A DNA stretch of 10,932 nt. Origin: Bryobacteraceae bacterium. Its GTDB lineage: Bacteria; Acidobacteriota; Terriglobia; Bryobacterales; Bryobacteraceae. The notes below the pieces were generated by a model. That model searched no databases. It saw nothing but the letters and a program-made list of their open reading frames with translations, and was not told where the DNA came from. Positions 5,294 to 10,932 of this stretch are shown here, piece by piece. The first letter of the stretch is position 1; every line of letters starts with the position of its first letter. The position numbers and the translations under genes are program-made. Location of the stretch: NCBI GenBank assembly GCA_030036985.1, contig JASHSD010000982.1, forward strand, positions 1 through 10,932, in the 5' to 3' direction.

Positions 5294-8200
5294 TCCCGCG
5301 CTGCCAGATCGGCAAGGGCGTGACGGGCGCGGTCCGGTACATCCTCGGCGAAGGCCGCCATCCCGAGACCGGCCAACTGCGCAAGCTGGGTCCGGATCAG
5401 CGGAGCCGCGTCGAATGGTTCGGCGGGGTCAATTTCGGCTTTCCGATCGAAAGCCGGGAGGACGCGGATCTGGCGCGCCGGATCATGGAATTCGACGCGC
5501 TGAACCAGACAAGCCGCACGCGGCGCTGCGAGATGGATTGCGTCCATCTTTCGGTCAACTGGCGCCCCGGCGAAAAGCCGACGCGCGAGCAGATGGAGGT
5601 TGCCGCGCTCGATGCTTTGAAGTCTATCGGCATGGGCAACGCCAAGGCGCTGTTCTCGGCGCACAACGACGAGGACTACGCCCATGTCCATATCGTCGCT
5701 TCCAAGATCAACCCCGATACGGGCCGCGCCTACGACCTGAAGGGTAATTACCTGCTGCTGTCGCGCTGGGCCGAAGCCTACGAGGAGAAATTCAGCGGTG
5801 GCATAATCTGCTTGCGCCGCGTGGAAGCGAACCGGCTGCGCGACGCCATCGCGGCGCGCAACGCCGGCGCCGTGCTTGCGCTTATGACCGAGCAGCGGGC
5901 GACTTTCACCGCGCGCGACCTTGAGCGAATCCTCCGAAAGCAGATCAAGGCGCCGCTCGCGCGGGCGCAATTCGGTGAAGCGGTATTGACCCAAACCGAC
6001 GCCGTGCGCCTGGGTTCGGACGACAGGGCGGTCCGCTACAGCACGCGGCAGGTGCTTGAGGCCGAGGCGCATGTGCTGCGCGCCGCAAGGGAATTAACCG
6101 ACACCGGCGGCCATGGCGCCGGCGACCGGGCTCGCGCCTCGGTCCTTTCCAGCGCGGCGTTCGACGGGGTTTCTCGTGAGCAGGTTCTCGCAGTCCGGCA
6201 TGCGACCGGAGCGGAAAGCTTGGCGCTGATCGACGGTCAGGCCGGCACCGGCAAGAGCTTCACCATGGCCGCGATCCGGCAGGTGTATGAGCGCGAGCGC
6301 TACACGGTTATCGGCCTTGCGCCTACCAATGCGGTCGCCCAGGACATGCAGCAGGACGGGTTTGCCATTGCTCGCACCGTCCATGCCGAGCTGTTCCGGC
6401 TCAATAACGGCCGCAGCCACTGGGACTCGCGCACCGTCGTCATGGTGGACGAGGCCGCCATGATCGACACGCGCAACATGGCGATGCTGACCACCCACGC
6501 CTATGCCGCGGGCGCCAAGCTGATCCTGGTCGGCGACGACCGGCAGCTTTCCAGCATTCAGCGCGGCGGCATGTTCGGCGTCCTGAAAGACCGCTATGGC
6601 GCGGCCGAACTGGCGACGGTGCGCCGCCAGCACAAGCACGACGACCGCCGCGCTGCGGAGTTGATGGCTGAGGGCAATTTCCACACCGCGCTTGAAATTT
6701 ACGATGCCAAGCGCGCTATCCATTGGACCCGCACCCAGCCCGAAGCCCGCGCGGCGCTTGTGGCGCAATGGGCGCTGGACAGCGCCGCCAATCGGGGCAA
6801 ATCCCGTTTCATATTCGCGTATACGAACGACGACGTTGACCGGCTTAATTGGGCGATACGAGCGGTGCGGAAGCAACGTGGCGAGCTGGCGCGCGAGGGC
6901 CGCAGCTTCGAGACGAGCCACGGACGCACGGAATTTTCGCCCGGCGACCGCATACAGTTTACCGGCACCGACAAGCCGAAAGGGCTTTTCAACGGCCAGG
7001 CCGGGACCGTGCGGGCGATAGACGGCACGACCATGACGGTGACGCTGGACAGGCGTTGGGACCGCGTCGTGGCGTTCGATGCGGCGGAGTTCAGGGATTT
7101 CCGGCACGGCTATGCCGGAACGATTTACCGGGGCCAGGGCCGCACGCTCGATCAAACCTACCTCTATCACTCCGAGCACTGGCGTTCGGCGCCGACCTAC
7201 GTCGCGTTGACGCGGCACCGCGACAAGGCGGAGCTGTTCGTCGCCACCAATACGGCTAAAGACCTCAAAACACTTGCCCGTCAGATGGCGCGCGTCGACG
7301 AGCGGCGGGCGGCGTCGCATTTCCGGCGGGGCAATGCGGAGGACGGCTTACGCCCCCTCAGCCCGCGCGAGCTGGCCGCCCGGATTGCCGCGCCGCCGTT
7401 CCGGCGCGATCCAGTCGTCGAGGCGCGCATTGAGCGGCGCAACAACGATCCGGGTAGCGACGAGAGGAAACCAACCGGAGATCCCGGAGGCCGAACGCGA
7501 GGCGCCGCCGGGGGCGAGGGCACTCCCCCGGCGAGCGGCCGGACAGCCCATCCGCGCACAGATCATGGAAGCCTTTCGTCGTCTCGCGAAATGGGCGACG
7601 GCGGCTCTTCATCCGCTCCCAACCCGGCCAACACCACAGAACGGCAACGCAAACCACCCGCTAGGGCCACGGAGAACATCGTGACACCCCTCCATTCCTC
7701 CTCCCAGGACGGCGCCAACCGGCCTTTCGGTATGCCGGAGAAACAGGCCACGGAGCCGTTCGCCGAAGAAGCGTTGCGCACGCAGCAGGAGCGCGAAGCC
7801 GAAGCGCTGCGGATTTTGCAGGCGCAGGACGAGCGACTCCAAGCCTTCAAACGGCAGAAAGAGCGGGAAGCCGAGGAAGCGCGGGAAAAGGAAAAGCGCC
7901 TGCGCGAGGGCGAAGCGCGCCGCGCGATGGACGGCGATATCGCCAGCGCCCAGGCCCGCTACGGCATCGCGCTCGCGGAAAACTACGATATCCGTGACCC
8001 CTACGGCTCGCTTGCCCGTGCCGCGATGCACGAATACGGCGCGTTTCACCGGCAGCAGGAGCGGCTCCGGCGCGAGATCGCGAACGAGCGGGACCCCGAG
8101 CAGCGCCGCCTGCTCGAGCTGCGGAGGAACATCGAAGCGCATGACTACATGGCGATCACGAGCGAACGCCTTGCCGGCATCAGCGCCGTCATTGCCGGCC

Positions 8201-8565
8201 GCGAGAACGCACCGCAGGCTTTGCGCGACCGGGAGAGCGCGGCGGCTTATCAAGCTCGGGCAAAGGAATTGCGCGAGGAACGCACCCGCCTCATCGAGGA
8301 ATGCGAGCGGCGAAGCCGGGATGCGGATCGCTCGCGGACGGTTGAGCCCCCGGTGCGGCAGGCCGAAATAGCCAAGGCCAACGACAATGCGCGGGAGGAT
8401 GCGCTGCGCGCGCGCGTCTCGGGACGCAAGGAAGGCGAGGTCGAATTGACCGACGCCAAGCACGCGAAGATAGCGCGGCTCCGCGCGATGGAATCCGCCT
8501 ACACAAAGCACGACGCCGAGAAACAGAAGCAGCGCGAGCGTGACGGCGGCGGGCGGTCACGATGA
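5290..8565 (+). CDS. Relaxase-helicase fusion (conjugative DNA nickase)
   Basis: This 1091-residue protein would nick oriT, stay attached to the 5' end and unwind the transferred strand. The relaxase domain (about 1-180) has a candidate catalytic Y17 in GAVRYILGEG. Its metal-binding motif is H125-N-D127 followed by H132-V-H134 and N141, most like the VirD2/RP4 TraI (MobP) pattern. A linker starting near 183 leads to a TraA/RecD-like superfamily 1 helicase: Walker A GQAGTGKS (316-323), Walker B MVDEAAMID (D387, E388), motif III GDDRQL (415-420), an SH3-like FNGQAGTVRAIDG segment, and motif VI YVALTRHRD (637-645). Residues about 715-810 are low-complexity and probably disordered. About 830-880 is a charged coiled coil, and the C-terminus is helical. 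All key helicase residues look intact. Strong GC-rich codon bias matches mobC. MobQ-type TraA proteins share this fusion, so the exact MOB class needs alignment. Confidence 0.92.
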   Translation: MIPRCQIGKGVTGAVRYILGEGRHPETGQLRKLGPDQRSRVEWFGGVNFGFPIESREDADLARRIMEFDALNQTSRTRRCEMDCVHLSVNWRPGEKPTREQMEVAALDALKSIGMGNAKALFSAHNDEDYAHVHIVASKINPDTGRAYDLKGNYLLLSRWAEAYEEKFSGGIICLRRVEANRLRDAIAARNAGAVLALMTEQRATFTARDLERILRKQIKAPLARAQFGEAVLTQTDAVRLGSDDRAVRYSTRQVLEAEAHVLRAARELTDTGGHGAGDRARASVLSSAAFDGVSREQVLAVRHATGAESLALIDGQAGTGKSFTMAAIRQVYERERYTVIGLAPTNAVAQDMQQDGFAIARTVHAELFRLNNGRSHWDSRTVVMVDEAAMIDTRNMAMLTTHAYAAGAKLILVGDDRQLSSIQRGGMFGVLKDRYGAAELATVRRQHKHDDRRAAELMAEGNFHTALEIYDAKRAIHWTRTQPEARAALVAQWALDSAANRGKSRFIFAYTNDDVDRLNWAIRAVRKQRGELAREGRSFETSHGRTEFSPGDRIQFTGTDKPKGLFNGQAGTVRAIDGTTMTVTLDRRWDRVVAFDAAEFRDFRHGYAGTIYRGQGRTLDQTYLYHSEHWRSAPTYVALTRHRDKAELFVATNTAKDLKTLARQMARVDERRAASHFRRGNAEDGLRPLSPRELAARIAAPPFRRDPVVEARIERRNNDPGSDERKPTGDPGGRTRGAAGGEGTPPASGRTAHPRTDHGSLSSSREMGDGGSSSAPNPANTTERQRKPPARATENIVTPLHSSSQDGANRPFGMPEKQATEPFAEEALRTQQEREAEALRILQAQDERLQAFKRQKEREAEEAREKEKRLREGEARRAMDGDIASAQARYGIALAENYDIRDPYGSLARAAMHEYGAFHRQQERLRREIANERDPEQRRLLELRRNIEAHDYMAITSERLAGISAVIAGRENAPQALRDRESAAAYQARAKELREERTRLIEECERRSRDADRSRTVEPPVRQAEIAKANDNAREDALRARVSGRKEGEVELTDAKHAKIARLRAMESAYTKHDAEKQKQRERDGGGRSR

Positions 8566-8570
8566 GCGTC

Positions 8571-8600
8571 AGCTCTTTTGAGCTCCAAAAGCGCTCTTTA
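8571..8600 (+). terminator. Possible weak terminator after relaxase gene
   Basis: AGCTCTTTTG (8571-8580) and CAAAAGCGCT (8586-8595) pair with one mismatch around the loop AGCTC, just six bases after the stop. Only CTTTA follows, so termination would be inefficient; the hairpin may instead protect the mRNA end. Confidence 0.35.
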
Positions 8601-8758
8601 GCCCCGCGTGCGAAAGTCGCCCATCGCCCCAGCCGGACATCTGCCAGATGCGAAAAATCGACTGAATCAGCCAATTCGGCCGTGACCTAGCAGGCTGTTT
8701 CGTAATAGACTCTGCAAGAGTTGCGACAGCTTAGTCGTGAAACGCCTGGGAGGCACAA

Positions 8759-9253
8759 ATGACGACGCCGGCGCAGGCAGGGCGCATCGCGATTGTCTGC
8801 TACAGCCTTGGCATTACCGGCTGCCTAATGCTGTTTCTCCTTCTGGCTCAACCAATTGGTATGCGCTTCGATTACCTACACGAGCAAAATCTCCGATTGA
8901 TCGACGTGGTGCTGCCAACGTTTCTTGGTTACCTGGGAGCGGCCTCACATTTTTTGTTTAATGCCAACCGAGGCCGCGAAGTCCCACCGGAAAATGTCGT
9001 ACTTTTACGCTTGTTGATACACGGTCCCTTCGTTATTTTCATTATCGTCGTCGTGGCGCTCTTCGTTTCCTATTATATTTCGCATAGACCCCTGACAACC
9101 GATGAGCCCCGTGTTGATCAAATGTCCTTTGAGTCACTCAGTCGCTATCTTTCTATCTGTCTCGGGCTGTTGGCTGCGACGGTAGGCGTTATATCAAGCT
9201 ATCTGTTTGGCGTTTCTCCAGTTGCCCAAAGACGATTACGAAATACGCACTGA
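8759..9253 (+). CDS. Four-helix membrane protein, unknown function
   Basis: The 164-residue protein has four likely membrane helices: about 10-31, 48-68, 86-108 and 129-150, with short charged loops (for example NANRGREVPPEN, 68-79) and a basic tail ending QRRLRNTH. The positive-inside rule suggests both ends and the 70-84 loop may face the cytoplasm. I recognise no family; it is not a known transfer-channel subunit. The ATG at 8759 has GGGAGG five bases before it. The stop is 30 bases before the next gene's start on the same strand, so the two form a likely operon. Codon use is clearly less GC-rich than in the relaxase gene, as expected of inserted cargo. Confidence 0.75.
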   Translation: MTTPAQAGRIAIVCYSLGITGCLMLFLLLAQPIGMRFDYLHEQNLRLIDVVLPTFLGYLGAASHFLFNANRGREVPPENVVLLRLLIHGPFVIFIIVVVALFVSYYISHRPLTTDEPRVDQMSFESLSRYLSICLGLLAATVGVISSYLFGVSPVAQRRLRNTH

Positions 9254-9283
9254 AGGGAAATAAACAAAACGTGGAGCCCAACT

Positions 9284-10462
9284 GTGCTTCGGTTTGCTGC
9301 GGCGGCGATATTGATCATTATCACTCAAACTGAGGCTAACGCACGCTTGATTGTCTCATTTGCTGGTTCACGCATTCTCACAAGCGACTTTAGCGTGAGA
9401 AAAGTCCGCCTACCGGCCAACGAATCCGTCCACAAACAGGTTGTCGATTGTGACTTCGTTGACCGGAAAACGCAATGCTATGAAATTACAAAGCGGCACG
9501 TGGACCTTGGTGGTTTTCTTTTCGTCCATCCAATAGCAATTATCCCCGTTGATTACGTGGCAGAAGATAAAAATCTGGAAACACAAAATACCAATAACGA
9601 TGAGGAGAGCTGGACCATCAAGGCTCTCAACGCTACCTATGTCCGCTCGCTGCAATCCTACGAGGTCGAACCCCTGACCCGCGTCCAGGAGCGTCAAGTC
9701 GTCAACATATATGCTCTCCCCGGCCCTGATAGTGTCTCTCATGTATTTGCTCCAGCCTCTGATGTAATAGGGGGCAAGTATGCGCTGCGGTTATGGAAGT
9801 CGCTTGTTGGAAAAATGCCCTCCAGACACTGCGATGATGGCGAGGATTATTGCTCGGTCGTCTTGAACGCTAAGCGAGATGGTCAGGACGCGATCGCATA
9901 TTGCGCCGTCACTAACACCGAGCTTGGTCTTGGCCTTCCTTTTAAATGCAACACGGCAGCTTACGAAGTAAACCGAGTCTGGTATGTATTAAGCTACAAT
10001 AGCCCAGAGCAATGTGACGGATGCGGAGCAGTCTCGGGTGCATCGTGCGACTTTAAGACAAGCGTTCCGCTCAGCAAAGCAGAGTGGCTGCTTTTGAAGG
10101 CAATGAAAGACGGCAAAACGAATATTGATCTCATCGAAACCGGTAAGACGGCAGAAAAAATAGACTTGGCTGGAAGAAAGCGAGCGGCGGACTCAAGGTT
10201 CTACAGAGGCTATTTTGAAAAGGCGTCTGCAAACTACCACTTGCGGGTCGGGGTCGATGAAATCGATGGAAAGCATTTGTTGGAAATTTACGGCATTTAC
10301 GTCTTACTGATTAGTGCCGATCCGTCTAACAGAGATATTGACTATCGGGAAATAGGCGATATCGAATGGTTTCAAGACCAGGTGTTAAAAATTATAAAGA
10401 CGCAAGTGGCGGACAAGATTGCGAATGGCAGGGTTGAGTGCGTCACACAACCAATCTATTGA
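9284..10462 (+). CDS. Secreted cysteine-rich protein, unknown function
   Basis: The 392-residue protein starts with a signal peptide: a short basic start, hydrophobic AAAAILIII, and an A-N-A cleavage site after residue 20. It should be periplasmic or exported. The mature part has ten cysteines, several closely paired (CDFVDRKTQC, CDDGEDYC, and CDGCGAVSGASC around the middle), pointing to disulfide bonds or a metal site. The C-terminal region (about 300-392) is an acidic alpha/beta segment. No family is recognised. Translation begins at GTG 9284; GGAG at 9273-9276 gives ideal spacing and there is no suitable ATG. It follows the four-helix membrane gene by 30 bases and converges on the coupling-protein gene with a 37-base gap. 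The pair suggests a membrane anchor or channel with a periplasmic partner. Confidence 0.75.
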   Translation: MLRFAAAAILIIITQTEANARLIVSFAGSRILTSDFSVRKVRLPANESVHKQVVDCDFVDRKTQCYEITKRHVDLGGFLFVHPIAIIPVDYVAEDKNLETQNTNNDEESWTIKALNATYVRSLQSYEVEPLTRVQERQVVNIYALPGPDSVSHVFAPASDVIGGKYALRLWKSLVGKMPSRHCDDGEDYCSVVLNAKRDGQDAIAYCAVTNTELGLGLPFKCNTAAYEVNRVWYVLSYNSPEQCDGCGAVSGASCDFKTSVPLSKAEWLLLKAMKDGKTNIDLIETGKTAEKIDLAGRKRAADSRFYRGYFEKASANYHLRVGVDEIDGKHLLEIYGIYVLLISADPSNRDIDYREIGDIEWFQDQVLKIIKTQVADKIANGRVECVTQPIY

Positions 10463-10499
10463 TTCGCTGTGACTGCTGATATCGCATCGGAAGTTCGTT

Positions 10500-10932
10500 C
10501 TAACGGTCGCCTAGCGAAAATAAGTGCTCAAACCCACGCATGCTTGAGGGATCGGGGAGGAAGGCGCGCACGGCGCTCTTGGTCTTGTGCGTGAAGAGCA
10601 CCGAATAGCCTTCGTCCATGTTCACGATGGTTTGCGGCAGGATGCCCGGCAGCTTGGCCTGCGTGACGCTCAGGCTGCCGGCCGCGTGATAGTCGGCCGG
10701 CGAGGAATAGCTGAGGGTATCGGCGTTGCGCTCGCCGCTGCGGCCGGAAAGAAACCGCGCCGTCGTCATGTCCTGCGGCGCGAAGCTTTGCAGCACGCCG
10801 GCATTGGCGACGAAGCTTTCCCAGCCGCGGCCGTAAAGCTTCTCGGCCTGGCCGAGATCCTGCCACACCGTCCAGAGCTTGATGCCGTAGCCGCGGAACA
10901 TCGCCATGTTGTCCTCGATGATCGCGAAGCCG
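10500..10932 (-). CDS. traG: VirD4/TraG-type coupling protein, C-terminal part
   Basis: Only the last 143 residues are visible; the start lies beyond the right edge. The segment GFAIIEDNMAMFRGYGIK, followed by LWTVWQDLGQAEKLYG and then WESFVANAGVLQSFAPQDMTT, is the characteristic late part of the VirD4/TraG ATPase domain. It contains the Q-D-L-x-Q helix and the FAPQD strand before the C-terminal tail. Coupling proteins are inner-membrane ATPases that bring the relaxase-DNA complex to the type IV secretion channel. Its presence beside mobC and the relaxase gene supports a self-transferring element. It faces the opposite way to the relaxase gene, and the two-gene cassette separates them. The tail after FAPQD is about 90 residues and shows no break. 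Confidence 0.9.
   Translation of the reverse strand, partial: GFAIIEDNMAMFRGYGIKLWTVWQDLGQAEKLYGRGWESFVANAGVLQSFAPQDMTTARFLSGRSGERNADTLSYSSPADYHAAGSLSVTQAKLPGILPQTIVNMDEGYSVLFTHKTKSAVRAFLPDPSSMRGFEHLFSLGDR

Noticed and set aside
4831..6072. 413-residue minus-strand open frame
   Set aside because: It is antisense to mobC and the relaxase gene, which have clear domain motifs; long antisense frames are expected at this GC content.
6094..7320. 408-residue minus-strand open frame
   Set aside because: Antisense to the helicase domain, whose Walker and motif VI residues are intact; no protein-like motifs on the minus strand.
7609..8511. 300-residue minus-strand open frame
   Set aside because: Antisense to the coiled-coil tail of the relaxase; composition mirrors that charged tail.

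Overview
The window looks like part of the conjugation/mobilization region of an integrative conjugative element or plasmid in a high-GC alphaproteobacterium. A Rhizobiales-type host is my best guess, from GC-rich codon use and the style of the relaxase and coupling protein. This is inference, since no chromosomal marker is present. The transfer core is a MobC-like accessory protein (4937-5293), translationally coupled to a large relaxase-helicase (5290-8565). On the opposite strand at the right edge is the C-terminal end of a VirD4/TraG-type coupling protein (10500 to beyond the window).

Layout from left to right. 4-1053 (+) encodes a DUF3800-like, probable RNase H-fold protein. Convergent to it, 1087-2169 (-) encodes a helical protein with a HEPN-like R-X4-H motif. 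A roughly 800-base GC-rich non-coding stretch (2170-2967) follows. It contains an inverted repeat next to a TAAGTGCGC core, a credible oriT candidate, plus a perfect 10-bp hairpin. A 75-residue conserved-looking small protein (2968-3195) ends at a textbook intrinsic terminator. Next come an orphan Ala/Gly-rich protein with its own candidate promoter (3406-3972, +) and a small orphan gene (4051-4260, -). A roughly 480-base leader with several short palindromes then precedes mobC and the relaxase gene. A two-gene cassette lies between relaxase and coupling protein: a four-helix membrane protein (8759-9253) and a secreted cysteine-rich protein (9284-10462).

How it fits together: MobC and the relaxase would bind and nick oriT, the helicase part would unwind the strand, and the coupling protein would pass the complex to a type IV secretion channel that is not in this window. 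The genes left of 4377 and the 8759-10462 cassette look like cargo or accessory genes. They are AT-richer and of no recognised transfer function. The least explained parts are the membrane/secreted pair, the Ala/Gly-rich protein and the DUF3800-like/HEPN-like convergent pair, which could be defence or inter-bacterial conflict genes.
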